A stretch of DNA of 64,000 bases from Chlorogloeopsis sp. ULAP01 (GCF_030381805.1 NZ_JAUDRH010000002.1:372001-436000); one strand, 5' to 3'. Numbered from the stretch's first letter, positions 34,997 through 45,047 are shown. Made by a program: numbers and translations. The notes: generated from the letters alone by a model not told the origin.

Positions 34997-35752
34997 TTAA
35001 GCTGCCAGCACCCCTCCATCAACAGCAAGGGTGTGTCCATTCACATAATCAGCAGAATTAGAACATAGCCACAGAACAGCATCGGCTATGTCATCAGGCT
35101 TGCCCAAACGTCCAGCAGGAACAAAATTCTCGAAAGCTTTGGCATTACCACCAGTTGCTTGATTTAGCATATCAGTTTCGATTGGCCCTGGGGCGATCGC
35201 ATTAATTCGGATTTTTTGTGATGCGTATTCCAATGCTGCTGTTTTTGTCAGCATAATCACACCTGTTTTGGAAGCGTTGTAGATTGAAAAACCTGGTGCT
35301 AGTGGACGGAAACCATTGATAGACGATGTATTAACAATCGCTCCACCATTGCCTTGAGCCAACATCTGGGAAATTTCGTACTTCATACATAGAAAAACCC
35401 CTTTCACATTGACTGCAAAGATTCGGTCGTAAGCTTGCTCTGTTTGCTCTACTAATAAGGCATTTTGACCAAGCATACCTGCATTATTAAATGCTATGTC
35501 GAGACTACCAAACTTGTTTACAGTTGCAGCAACTGTTGCTTCTACATCTGCCTCTTTGGCTACATCTGCTTGAACAAACAAGCCATCGCTTCCTGCCTCA
35601 CGAATCAGACGAACAGTCTCATTACCTTCTTGTTCACGTCGTCCGACAACAACAACTTTAGCACCAGCACGAGCAAAGGCGATCGCTGTAGTGCGTCCAA
35701 TCCCAGAAGTGCCACCTGTAACCAATGCAACTTTGTTCTCCAATATTGTCAT
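34997..35752 (-). CDS. SDR family NAD(P)-dependent oxidoreductase
   Basis: A 251-aa classical short-chain dehydrogenase. The cofactor motif is TGGTSGIG, then NNAG, and catalytic Ser with YNASK (IYNASKTGV). The start is placed at ATG 35752, which fits the motif distance; a TTG at 35767 would add five residues. It is divergent from an HxlR regulator, 89 nt apart, which likely controls it. Substrate is not readable; it resembles general glucose-dehydrogenase-like SDRs. Confidence 0.9.
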   Translation of the reverse strand: MTILENKVALVTGGTSGIGRTTAIAFARAGAKVVVVGRREQEGNETVRLIREAGSDGLFVQADVAKEADVEATVAATVNKFGSLDIAFNNAGMLGQNALLVEQTEQAYDRIFAVNVKGVFLCMKYEISQMLAQGNGGAIVNTSSINGFRPLAPGFSIYNASKTGVIMLTKTAALEYASQKIRINAIAPGPIETDMLNQATGGNAKAFENFVPAGRLGKPDDIADAVLWLCSNSADYVNGHTLAVDGGVLAA

Positions 35753-35841
35753 CTTATTCACACCCAATCAACCAATAAACTAGTGTGACTGATTTAGACT
35801 CTTTTCCACAAGTAGGCACTTTCTGGTGATATAGTTACCTC

Positions 35842-36216
35842 ATGGTTCCCAAAAATGACCGAAAACCCCTTCTTAGCCCAGATTGCCCGATGCGGCGAAT
35901 GCTCGATTTGGTAGGAGATAAGTGGACGCCACCAGTGTTGTATATTTTGTCTTCTGGTACCAGTCGATACAGTGATTTTCAGCGTCAAATTCCTGGAGTT
36001 TCCAAGAAAATGCTGACACAAACCCTAAGAAGGTTGGAAGCCGCAGGTATTATTGAACGAACTGTGTATGCAGTTGTGCCACCAAAAGTGGAATATAATC
36101 TCACTCCATTTGGTGAAAAGTTGATTGAACCTATAGCAGCTTTGGCAGATTGGGCTTGGCAGCATCAAGAAGAATTGAGGCTTGTTTACGAACGTCAAAA
36201 GAGCAAGGTAGATTAA
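35842..36216 (+). CDS. HxlR family transcriptional regulator
   Basis: A 124-aa winged-helix regulator with the HxlR pattern: a cysteine in SPDCPMRRML, then LVGDKWTPPVLYIL, RYSDFQRQIPGVSKKMLTQT, LRRLEAAGII. Members sense redox or electrophiles, in some cases through the N-terminal cysteine. It is divergent from the SDR gene and probably regulates it and itself through the shared 89-nt gap. Confidence 0.92.
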   Translation: MVPKNDRKPLLSPDCPMRRMLDLVGDKWTPPVLYILSSGTSRYSDFQRQIPGVSKKMLTQTLRRLEAAGIIERTVYAVVPPKVEYNLTPFGEKLIEPIAALADWAWQHQEELRLVYERQKSKVD

Positions 36217-36381
36217 CGCCAAATTTAGGATAAATGATAAATAATGTTGTTCTATCTACGTGAAACAGTTGGGAAGTTAAAGATTAGCAATCCAAAATCC
36301 AAAATTATTGTGAGGCGATCGCTTCTTTCCATGATGATTTTGTTTTTTCATGTTAAGGCATTCTAATTATTTACACTCAGC

Positions 36382-36999
36382 TTAATCAAAATCAGTCGAT
36401 AACTCTGGATGGCGATAATGCTCAAAAAGTCTGGTAATTTGCGCTGCTGTGACACGCCCAACAGACAATTCGGGAATTTCATCCTCAGGAAAAAATCCCA
36501 CAGCTTCTGTCTCAATACTGGGAGATGGGAAACCACCAAGCAATTCGCACTGAAAAAATAGCTTGTAGATGTAATGTGGAAAAGGTGGATGTCCTTGTCT
36601 ATCTCTGTCATAGACAGCAACAAGTTTGATCGCACGGGCTAGGTAACCGGATTCTTCATAAATTTCTTTGACAACTGCTTCACTGGGCGAGGAACCTATA
36701 TCAGCCCATCCACCAGGTAAAGTCCAACAACCGTCAGATCGTTCCTTCACAAGCAAGATTTGCTCATCGCGAAACACTGCACCCCGTACATCTACCTTAG
36801 GAGTCGCATATCCAACATCGCGAGCAAACAAATCAAGGATATAACTAAGTTCGGCGTTGGTGTGGGTAACCATGATTTCCGCAGCGATCGCTTGTATTGC
36901 TTTAAAGCGTTCAATATCAAAAGCATTTTCAGAAAAAGTTAAACCATTTTGAGCGATCGCTTGTAGTTGTCTCGCCCATTCTAGCCATTTGGGTTGCAT
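36382..36999 (-). CDS. NUDIX hydrolase with N-terminal NUDIX_N domain
   Basis: A 205-aa protein. The N-terminal part (residues 1-55) matches the NUDIX_N region of ADP-ribose pyrophosphatase-like proteins, and the NUDIX box is GGWADIGSSPSEAVVKEIYEESGY with K in place of the usual R before E. The start is ATG 36999 with GGAG upstream; a longer frame to 37104 is less likely. It probably hydrolyses a nucleoside diphosphate derivative. Substrate unknown. Confidence 0.88.
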   Translation of the reverse strand: MQPKWLEWARQLQAIAQNGLTFSENAFDIERFKAIQAIAAEIMVTHTNAELSYILDLFARDVGYATPKVDVRGAVFRDEQILLVKERSDGCWTLPGGWADIGSSPSEAVVKEIYEESGYLARAIKLVAVYDRDRQGHPPFPHYIYKLFFQCELLGGFPSPSIETEAVGFFPEDEIPELSVGRVTAAQITRLFEHYRHPELSTDFD

Positions 37000-37275
37000 A
37001 CTTATCTCCACAGTCAGGGCAAAAACTGCCGCCCTTACTTTAGCACCAACACCAAATAGGTTTTGCTGAGAATAACCTATTCCCCCATATACAGAACTCC
37101 TCACTGCGGCTAGTTGAAGTTATATTTAGATTCCTATCTAAATTACTAAATTCTTATAAACCTTTGTAAATATTAAGGAAATCTAAAATGAATCGATTTA
37201 AGATTTTTTTTAGGTTTCAGTAGAACTTCAATGCTGAGATCCAAATGACCAGCAGTTGCAGTGGAGGTACATACT

Positions 37276-37491
37276 GTGAACGCTTCTACATTACGTCTGC
37301 TATGGACTGTAGTTGAGGAAACTCAGACTAGTACTCTTGTTCAATTTCCTGATGCAGAACTTGTTCAACAGTTACTGTGGCAGCTTAGAAACAAAACATG
37401 GCTTACTAGTGAAGAAACTAACACAATCAGTGCTTATTTGAGTTCTAGAGTTCCACTGATTCGCGACTTAGCTTTGGCACGTTTGGCGTAA
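37276..37491 (+). CDS. Small conserved hypothetical protein
   Basis: A 71-aa protein starting at GTG 37276 with GGAGG eight bases upstream (a GTG at 37261 is in frame but overlaps that ribosome site). It has a hydrophilic, helical character (LVQQLLWQLRNKTWL). It looks like a cyanobacterial hypothetical protein. No known domain recognised. Confidence 0.55.
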   Translation: MNASTLRLLWTVVEETQTSTLVQFPDAELVQQLLWQLRNKTWLTSEETNTISAYLSSRVPLIRDLALARLA

Positions 37492-37712
37492 TCGCAGTAT
37501 GGCTTAAAGCTGCTTTAATTTTCTTGAATTCAGAATTTAGAGTGTCGTTCTTCAAAATAACTTAATGACTAAGGTAAAAATTGGTGGATGATCTGTAGTT
37601 GAATAAAAACAGGGGACAAATAGGAATTACTACTGGTAAATAATTAATCAAATTTATTCAGTCATCCGTTTTACCCCAGAAATCCTCAATCGATGCCTAA
37701 AAGAAGATCGCG

Positions 37713-38816
37713 ATGGAACGCCTAAATTCTTCACAAAACACCCAGCAAGTCGCAGGATTGGAGGAACAAAAAACTCCAGTTTTGGAGCAAGAGGTGATGA
37801 CAGCTATCACTGTTAGTGATTCCGGTAGTAGCACCACAAAAAGAGTTTCGCCATTTTCTAAGCGTTTGCTACCTGTAGTGGGATTGGGAGTCTTATTAGG
37901 TGTAGGAGCGATCGCTTCAGGAATTTACGCTTACCGTCGTTGGCAGTACACCCAAAACAATTTACAAACTGGCCATGCCTACGTCACAGCAGATATTCAT
38001 CCCGTCACATCTCGAATATCAGGGGTAGTTACCGAAGTAGCAGTCAGTGATAACCAATTTGTATCTCCTGGCACGGTATTGGTAAAACTCGATCCCCGTG
38101 ACTATCAAATATCTTTGGCTCAGGCAAAAGCATCCTTAGAATTAGCCAAACAGCAAGCGAATTTGGCACAAGAAAAAATCAAAAATGCCGCAAATAATCC
38201 TGTTTTCCTACAATTATCAGAGCCACGTCCACAAAATCCAGCAAATAAAAACACTCAAACAAACAAAAATAATCTCTCGCAGTTACAAGTCATCAGGCAG
38301 CAAAGAGAGCTAAACGAGCAACAGTATAAAACAGCGCAGGCGGCGATCGCTCAAAAGCAAGCGGATCTGAAAAAAGCTGAACTCCAGCTATCTTATACTC
38401 AAATCACTGCCTTAGTTGATGGAAAAATCGGTAACAAAAACATTCAAGTTGGGCAGAGGGTAGAACCAGGACAAACTCTTTTCACCATAGTGCAGCCCAA
38501 TCCTTGGATTATTGCTAATTTTCAAGAAACACAGTTAGAAAAAATACAGCCTGGGCAAAATGTGAACATAAAAATTCCCGCCTTCCACAGTCGGACGTTC
38601 CAAGGCAAGGTAGATAGTATGTACCCAACTTCTAGTATGTTTGCCTTTCCTCCAGAAGATATTTCTTCCGAGGAACGTCTTCCAGCTAGTGCCATTGGAA
38701 ATAATGAGATGCAAGAAATCCCCATCAAAATTGTGTTCGATCCTAATAGCATTCAAGGTTATGAATCCCGAATCACTCCCGGAATGTCAGCAATCGTGAC
38801 AGTAAAAACCCAATAA
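37713..38816 (+). CDS. HlyD/EmrA-type membrane fusion protein
   Basis: A 367-aa periplasmic adaptor. A cytosolic Ser/Thr/Glu-rich N-terminus precedes one membrane segment (about residues 52-70, LLPVVGLGVLLGVGAIASGIY). A biotinyl-lipoyl-like half (HPVTSRISGVVTEVAVSDNQFV), a long helical hairpin (about 130-225) and a second half (VDGKIGNKNIQVGQRVEPGQTLF) with a beta-barrel follow, all diagnostic for EmrA-like adaptors. No inner-membrane MFS or ABC partner follows; the next gene is a desaturase-like enzyme. Confidence 0.9.
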   Translation: MERLNSSQNTQQVAGLEEQKTPVLEQEVMTAITVSDSGSSTTKRVSPFSKRLLPVVGLGVLLGVGAIASGIYAYRRWQYTQNNLQTGHAYVTADIHPVTSRISGVVTEVAVSDNQFVSPGTVLVKLDPRDYQISLAQAKASLELAKQQANLAQEKIKNAANNPVFLQLSEPRPQNPANKNTQTNKNNLSQLQVIRQQRELNEQQYKTAQAAIAQKQADLKKAELQLSYTQITALVDGKIGNKNIQVGQRVEPGQTLFTIVQPNPWIIANFQETQLEKIQPGQNVNIKIPAFHSRTFQGKVDSMYPTSSMFAFPPEDISSEERLPASAIGNNEMQEIPIKIVFDPNSIQGYESRITPGMSAIVTVKTQ

Positions 38817-38872
38817 AAGAATGCAGAAGTTAGGGATTGGGAACTAGTAAACTAAGTTAAGAAATATCTATG

Positions 38873-38935
38873 TAGGGTGTGTTGTCGCGCAGGGCAACGC
38901 ACCATCCAGAATTTCAGGTGCGTTAGCCGTAGGCT
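38873..38935. repeat. Dispersed repeat copy (AACGCACC/GGTGCGTT hairpin)
   Basis: GTAGGGTGTGT, CGCAGGGC and AACGCACC (38896-38903), with GGTGCGTT (38917-38924). These match parts of the repeats at 43612-43680 and 26745-26802. Confidence 0.7.
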
Positions 38936-39035
38936 AATTTATATTTATTCACATCTATTGAATTTTTCTGACTTACTTAATTACCAACCTTGTTATTTAT
39001 AAATTTTTGAGTAGACTAAAAAATCGGAGACTACA

Positions 39036-40547
39036 ATGGCAGAATCGTCACAGCGTAAAAAAGTTGTTGTTGTTGGTGCAGGTTGGGCTGGTTTAGGCGC
39101 AACCTACCACTTGGCAAAACAAGGTTACGATGTGACACTGCTCGAAGCAGGCTCTTATCCTGGTGGGCTAGTAGCTGGTTGGAGAACATCAGGAGGGCGT
39201 GCTGTGGAAGCAGGCATTCACGGCTTTTGGTATCCTTACAAAAATATTTTTTCTCTAATTAATGAATTAGGAATTAACCCTTTTACCAATTGGACTCGTT
39301 CTTCACAATATTCACCCGTTGGTTTGGAGGTTGAGTCTCCGATTTTTCAAGATTTACCGCGTCTGCCGACTCCTTTAGGTACTTTTGTTTATACGTATTT
39401 CAAACGACTACCATTAATTGATCGCCTGAGTGCCTTACCTTTACTTTATGCCGTAGTTGATTTTGATAATTCCGATGAAGCTTGGCGGCGTTACGATTTT
39501 GTGACTGCCCGTGAATTGTTCAAAGATTTTAGTGTGTCTGCACGTCTTTACCGAGAATCTTTTGAACCAATGCTATTAGTTGGTTTATTTGCTCCAGGCG
39601 AACAATGTTCTGCTGCCGCAACTTTGGGAATGCTGTATTTCTTTATTCTGGCGCATCAACCCGATTTTGATGTAGTGTGGTGTCGCGGCACTATCGGCGA
39701 AAGAATCTTTCGCCCTTGGGTAGAACGCATTGAAAAAGCAGGGGGAAAATTACTCGCCAACAAACGAGTTACTGATGTCATTGTTGATAGTAATAATCAG
39801 GCAACAGGAGTGGTTTGCGGTGATGAAGTGTTTGAAGCTGATGCAGTAATTTTTGCTGTTGGCATCACTGGCATGAAGAAAATTATTTCCAGTAGTGTCA
39901 ATCTTCAAAGTCGCGAACAATTCCGCAATGTAAGTAATTTAGGAGCGATTGATGTTTTAGCAACTCGTTTGTGGTTTGACCGCAAAATTAATATTCCTCG
40001 TCCTTCTAATGCTTGTTTTGGCTTTGATGAAACTACCGGATGGACATTTTTTGATTTAAATGCATTACATGATGAATATAAAAATGAACCAGGAACAGTT
40101 GTTGAAGTTGATTTTTATCACGCTAACCAATTTATTTCTTTAGAAGACAAAGAAATTGTGCCGATTGTACAACGTTATTTAGCACATTGTATACCCCAAT
40201 TCCAAACAGCAAAAGTAATTGACAGCAGTGTCATTCGTTTACCACAAGCAGTAACTCACTTTGCTCCTGGCAGCTATCGCTATATGTTGCCAGCAAGAAC
40301 TTGTTTGAAAAATGTGTTTATGAGTGGTGATTGGATTATTAATCGTCACGGTTCTTGGTCGCAAGAAAAAGCCTATGTTACAGGTTTGGAAGCAGCAAAT
40401 TTAACAATTTCCTTTTTAGGGAAAGGACAATTAGCTAATATTTTACCAGTGGAAGTAGATGAACCTCATATTCAGTTAGCAAGAACTGTAAATCGTGCTG
40501 CACGTCATGTCGGCAAATCTATCTTGCCTGATTTTTGGTTACCATAA
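39036..40547 (+). CDS. FAD-dependent desaturase/amine-oxidase-like protein
   Basis: A 503-aa flavoprotein. The FAD-binding motif is VVVVGAGWAGLGATYHLAKQG (residues about 10-30), and LLEAGSYPGG follows. It shows the overall organisation of phytoene desaturase, zeta-carotene desaturase and related amine oxidases, with a C-terminal FMSGDWIINRHGSWSQEKAYVTG segment that is the second FAD contact. It is not clearly the standard CrtP or CrtQ. It may act in carotenoid or lipid metabolism. The start ATG 39036 has GGAG. Confidence 0.85.
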   Translation: MAESSQRKKVVVVGAGWAGLGATYHLAKQGYDVTLLEAGSYPGGLVAGWRTSGGRAVEAGIHGFWYPYKNIFSLINELGINPFTNWTRSSQYSPVGLEVESPIFQDLPRLPTPLGTFVYTYFKRLPLIDRLSALPLLYAVVDFDNSDEAWRRYDFVTARELFKDFSVSARLYRESFEPMLLVGLFAPGEQCSAAATLGMLYFFILAHQPDFDVVWCRGTIGERIFRPWVERIEKAGGKLLANKRVTDVIVDSNNQATGVVCGDEVFEADAVIFAVGITGMKKIISSSVNLQSREQFRNVSNLGAIDVLATRLWFDRKINIPRPSNACFGFDETTGWTFFDLNALHDEYKNEPGTVVEVDFYHANQFISLEDKEIVPIVQRYLAHCIPQFQTAKVIDSSVIRLPQAVTHFAPGSYRYMLPARTCLKNVFMSGDWIINRHGSWSQEKAYVTGLEAANLTISFLGKGQLANILPVEVDEPHIQLARTVNRAARHVGKSILPDFWLP

Positions 40548-40656
40548 TTTATTTACAAATCATCAAAACCACCTGCGTTATGCAGGTGGAGGGCATAAAA
40601 AAATAGGTATTTACCTGAGGGCGATCGCACGAGCAATTAACTTGGTTAGCTACTAT

Positions 40657-41091
40657 CTAACTACGCCGCACATGCAATCCATTAAGTCCTTGCTTGATCC
40701 AATTTAAACATTCAAATTCTGATGTGAAGATTTTGGGTGCTGCGATATTATTCAATGAGTCTGGAGGATAATGATCGTAAAAATATTTACCACTTTCTTG
40801 ATACACAATAATTAAATTATTGCGATATACGTAGCGATGTTGAAAATAATCACCTTTACTGGTGAATTCTAGGTTATTGTCAAGATGTTCTTTGGCTATC
40901 TCAAGGATATTACTGATGCTGCTGCCACAGATTCCTACTGGATTTTCTGCTTTATGAAAGTGGCTTTGATAACCAATTTCTGATAATAATTTATACGAAT
41001 AAATGTCGTAATTATTCGCTTTGCCAAAAACAAAGGGAATGATGAGATATCCTTTGTATGACAAGGAATGCTCGTATAAAAGACGGCTCAT
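40657..41091 (-). CDS. Hypothetical protein
   Basis: A 144-aa soluble protein with aromatic-rich segments (RLLYEHSLSYKGYLIIPFVFG, YFQHRYVYRNNLIIVYQESG). The start is ATG 41091 with GGAGG five bases upstream. No membrane segment, signal or known domain. It converges on the desaturase-like gene. Confidence 0.6.
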   Translation of the reverse strand: MSRLLYEHSLSYKGYLIIPFVFGKANNYDIYSYKLLSEIGYQSHFHKAENPVGICGSSISNILEIAKEHLDNNLEFTSKGDYFQHRYVYRNNLIIVYQESGKYFYDHYPPDSLNNIAAPKIFTSEFECLNWIKQGLNGLHVRRS

Positions 41092-41256
41092 ATGCACCTC
41101 CGGTATAGTTGCTATTTACAAACAACTTCCTCACTTTTCACCATACAATTATTATCTCTCTTTTTGCGAATAATTATGATCTAATTTGGAGCAGACACAG
41201 AATTTTAAGTTGCGAATAATGAAGCGATCGCAAAATTCAAAAATCAAAAATTTCTT

Positions 41257-41446
41257 TCAAACTAACCCAATTAACAAGATCATCGGTGCAGTCAGAAACA
41301 ACCACATCGTTTGCTGTAACTCATAGTACTATGCTAGCCAACCTAATGCTAGGGGCATGAAACCACTGGCTAAACTTGCCATGTTGTTGATGCGTAATCA
41401 CTGTGCCACTTTGCCCTAGCATGGCGGTATACAAGTACCTACGCAT
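41257..41446 (-). pseudogene. Remnant of an MFS-type membrane transporter
   Basis: Immediately behind the DUF3131 gene on the minus strand, an ATG at 41446 begins MRRYLYTAMLGQSGTVI. The continuation needs a frame change and then reads NNMASLASGFMPLALGWLA, an in-frame TAG, YYELQQTMWLFLTAPMMLL and a stop at 41257. The hydrophobic pattern resembles the C-terminus of MFS transporters. One frameshift and one stop show decay. It may have been the end of a longer gene now deleted. Confidence 0.5.
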
Positions 41447-41452
41447 AAATAT

Positions 41453-42784
41453 TTAGCCAGAATAATAAGCTGTATGTACTCCTGCCCACACCGTTAGTGG
41501 TTTGCCAACTTGTTTATAGAGTAGACTTTCCAGAATCACACCGTTATTGTTAGCGGTGAGAGCTTTGTTCGGCTGATGCAGAGATTCGTAGAAGCCGTTG
41601 TACCAGCCATTACCAGACTTAAGATTTACTTGAACAAAGTCCCATAACTGACGGGTGTAAGCAGTATTGTAAAGCACGTGCCAACCGATAGCTGTCTTAG
41701 CACTGAGAAACCGTAAATGATTGTATTTTTGTCCACTATCTGTGATGGTAGCCCAGGTTTCTTCGTTCACAAACAAGCTATTGTAAACAAAGTAGGGAGG
41801 ACGATCTAAATAGTCTTCGGTAACAGCAGTTAATTGTTTTGTTGCCTGATAGCGAGCTTCTTGAGCAGCTAGAACCCTGTCTGCGTAAGCTTTAGGCAAA
41901 GCTTGAAAACCTGTTTCAATGCCATCCAAGATATAGGGTTCGCTGAGAACGTAGTTATTAGCTCCTGAATTTTTGTAGTTGCGCCGATCATAGGGAACTC
42001 CCTGCCCGTAAATATTGACAAAGGCAGTGTGGGATTGATAATCCAAGGCTTGGTTAACATATAGATCCCACAATTTTAGACCATAGGCAGCGTAATTCTC
42101 ATAACCTAAACGACCTTGTTGGTTATATTCTTCTTTATTCTGGACTACGCTGGTACCATACATTTGTCCATTTTTGGTGAGACGTTTAACTCGCCAATGC
42201 TTCCAAACAGCTTCTGTCTGCGCTTGCAGTTGGGGATATTTTGCTCCGACAATTTTTAGCCAAATTCCCATCCTTCCCAAATCTAAAGCTGACCAACCAA
42301 TTTCTTCACGTTTTTCTAGTTGACCATAATTAATGGGTATGAGAGTTTTTGTATTATAAATCTTGTTGGGTAGTTCTTGTTTGTACAAAGGTAGCGTTGC
42401 TAGAGTTTGCAAAGTCTTGCTGATTTTGATTTCAAACTCTGATGCAGACAGGATATTGAGTTCTTTTGCACTCACTAATGCAGCAATAGCCACTGCTTGA
42501 TCCCAAATCGTTACAGAACTTAATCCATCAATAGAATTAGTTAAGCCTGTTTCATTGTTCCAGTTGCGCTCAAAATATAACCAAGCTTGATGAGCGATCG
42601 CTATTTCTTCTGGTGTTAACGTTCCTACGCCAGGGGCAGTATAGGGAGTTTTGGCAATTTTAATTTGGCTAGGGCTAATCGGTGTACCGCGCCAAGCTAA
42701 GGATTGAGCATCAAGCCTGGCAATTGCTTCAGTTTCTTGAACTGGGGAGGTAAATTGGGATGTTAATATGTCAATTTTTTGCAC
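41453..42784 (-). pseudogene. DUF3131 protein gene with frameshifted N-terminus
   Basis: The intact frame encodes 443 aa from a GTG (42784). It contains the DUF3131 pattern (AHQAWLYFERNWNNETGLTNS, SSVTIWDQAVAIAALVSA, GWSALDLGRMGIWL), a domain related to glycoside-hydrolase-like barrels. The frame begins without a ribosome site or signal. In another frame just upstream (42797-42900) lies a likely missing N-terminus: RTIKPPPKSLSILACVGGV followed by VTAIATDSRLVST and a TAA. A one-base indel near 42800 would join them, so the gene is probably inactivated or a sequencing indel is present. Confidence 0.55.
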
Positions 42785-43991
42785 AACGGAAGTACCAGAA
42801 ATTATGTTGAGACTAATCGACTATCAGTGGCGATCGCTGTTACCACTCCTCCCACACAAGCCAATATAGATAAGCTTTTAGGTGGTGGTTTAATTGTTCT
42901 AAAGCTTTGATAGATGAAATATTGCTGATTTACAAAGCCTAGTAATTATTTCTTTTTTCTCTTTAGAGAATACTCTATATAAAGAAATAAAAACATCATA
43001 ATTACACACCTTTAGAGATTAGTCATACAATATACTTCACGTCAAACAGAAAAGTTAGTAATTAGTTATACAAGTAATAAATTTTATAGATCAACTCATC
43101 GCGGTTTTTATCCAGGCTCATAATTTCGCTGGAACCGCCTGTACTTAAGGTGAAGAAATTAAAACTTTAACTGCTGCGATCGCTCCATCGTTATTTCAAC
43201 CAAAGCCAATACCAGTTAAGATTTCTGTCATATCTCATGAGATAAGAGTCATGTCAGAATCAAATTTTGTGTGATGTATTATACAAAAATTATAAAAATC
43301 ATTTTCTAGCTCTGTTTTCAAAACAGATACCTACAATCTAAAATTTCACAACAAAGCACCCCCAATTCTATTTTCAACTCAGACGTTCATGTAATAAATC
43401 ACACAATGAGGTAATGAAAATCTCTTTCCTCTAGTCCCTATCTTCAATCAGCCATATTATTGAGCAGTGGAAGTCAATTACCTAACATCTATCTAAAGAT
43501 ATAAGTAAATCTGCAATAAGCAAGATTAATAGATTTTTATTAATATATATTGTTCAAAAATAGTCTATTACTAAAGCAACTATAGGACTCATCTTTGATT
43601 TTTGAAAAACACATAGGGTGTGTGATCGCAGGGCTTAACGTACCGTTTTCAAGAGTTGGGTGCGTTAGACTAAAGTCATAACACAACGGCAGTTTTGCGA
43701 TCAGAAAATCTACACAGCAAATTGCCTCCCCTATAAATACTTCATTTTTTCAGTCATCAAACCGGATTCCTATAATTTTCATAAATGTCATCAAAAATAG
43801 ATAAAATTAGTTGTAAGAATATAAAACTTTATCTAGGTTAATTACTATATATTGGTATTTAAGTGCTGAGATAATCTAAAGAAATTAGCTAATTAATTAT
43901 TGAAGCTTTAAACCTAACTTCTTTAACTCAACCAAGAATTAATTTATGTCTACTTACTTGTGATGGGTAACTCACCATTGCCAAGTTAATT
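42785..43991. other. Intergenic with gene remnants and a dispersed repeat
   Basis: About 1.2 kb. It holds the out-of-frame N-terminal remnant of the DUF3131 gene (42797-42920), a degenerate plus-strand frame near 43100-43265 with an internal stop (DQLIAVFIQAHNFAGTACT then GEEIKTLTAAIAPSLFQP), and the dispersed repeat at 43612-43776. No intact gene. Confidence 0.5.
43612..43776. repeat. Dispersed repeat, long copy
   Basis: Inverse complement of the repeat at 26701-26802, with an extra 56-bp block at 43685-43740 (AACGGCAG ... TAAATAC) inserted exactly after CATAACAC. Its left part also matches 38873-38935. Confidence 0.8.
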
Positions 43992-45047
43992 ATGTACAAG
44001 ACTTGTATCCAAACCTCTTCCTTAGATAATGTATGGCAGGAAGTACCAACAACAGAAGCATCTAGCAACTGTGCTTCCTATTTTCCGCTTGATAACGGAC
44101 GCTATGAAGTTAAACCAGGTTTGATGCCTTTTGGCTTTGACTTAGGTAACGGTATTACCGATCGCCAAGTATTTCAAATTGATGATAATTTTGCTGATTA
44201 TCGTGAACTGAAGTTGTCTGCTCGTGCCGAATGTTTGAGCAAATACTACCAGACTTGCAATTATTCCACTGATGTAGCCAGTGCGATCGCTCGTTTAATG
44301 ATTCATCGCCTTACCAAAGAACATCCCCATCATTTTCAAGTCGAACAGCAAGCTAGTGACAAGATTACATTTCATAGCCGCCTGAGTGCAGAAACTTTCT
44401 ACCTAGATGGAAATTGGCAGTTACTGTCTTTTCAAACAAATGGAAAACCTGTCTTTCCACCTTATGTCTCAATCCTTGATGCTCTTGCTACACAAATACA
44501 GGAAGATTTGACAGTCATCTGTCGTGCTGCTGATGGTAGGAACTGGCTGAGTGCAGTTCATCTTTGCTATCCCAACCACTGGTCTGCTGAAGATAAAATT
44601 GGTAAAGATTTCAATGCCATACATACACCTGTGGCAGGGATGGAAAAAATTAATCGGCGGGCAGATGCGATCGTCAACACAATGATTGCTCACAAACCAA
44701 TGGTGCGCTTTGCTTGGGGTTTGAGTACAGATACTCGCCTTAACCATCACCCCAAACCGCCAACGAATATACCAATTCAGCAGTGGCAAGGTAGAAACTT
44801 TGATCCTTACAATCCTCGGCTCTATTTACGAATTGAACGCCAAGTCGTTTGGGGGCTACCAGAATATCAGGCAGCGCTGTTTAGTATCCGTACTTACTTT
44901 CGAGATTGTGGTGCAATCAAACAAGATCCACAGTTGCGCTCAAAGTTAGTTTCTGCTATTCAGTCAATGACATCAAAATCACTGATATACAAGGGCTTGA
45001 CAGAGAGTAAAGACAGTATCCTAGCTTGGTTGACACAGAAAATCTAA
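43992..45047 (+). CDS. DUF3445 / heme-dependent oxidative N-demethylase family
   Basis: A 351-aa protein. The segments AAVHLCYPNHWSAEDKIG-like (here SAVHLCYPNHWSAEDKIGK), IHTPVAGMEKI, VRFAWGLSTDTRL and LRIERQVVWGLPEYQAALFSIRTY follow the DUF3445 layout, a family linked to heme-dependent oxidative demethylases. The heme ligand is not identifiable from reading alone. It starts at ATG 43992 and stands alone. Substrate unknown. Confidence 0.75.
   Translation: MYKTCIQTSSLDNVWQEVPTTEASSNCASYFPLDNGRYEVKPGLMPFGFDLGNGITDRQVFQIDDNFADYRELKLSARAECLSKYYQTCNYSTDVASAIARLMIHRLTKEHPHHFQVEQQASDKITFHSRLSAETFYLDGNWQLLSFQTNGKPVFPPYVSILDALATQIQEDLTVICRAADGRNWLSAVHLCYPNHWSAEDKIGKDFNAIHTPVAGMEKINRRADAIVNTMIAHKPMVRFAWGLSTDTRLNHHPKPPTNIPIQQWQGRNFDPYNPRLYLRIERQVVWGLPEYQAALFSIRTYFRDCGAIKQDPQLRSKLVSAIQSMTSKSLIYKGLTESKDSILAWLTQKI

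Noticed and set aside
43100..43265. Plus-strand frame DQLIAVFIQAHNF... as a gene remnant
   Set aside because: Internal stop and no recognisable family; kept only as a note in the intergenic entry.
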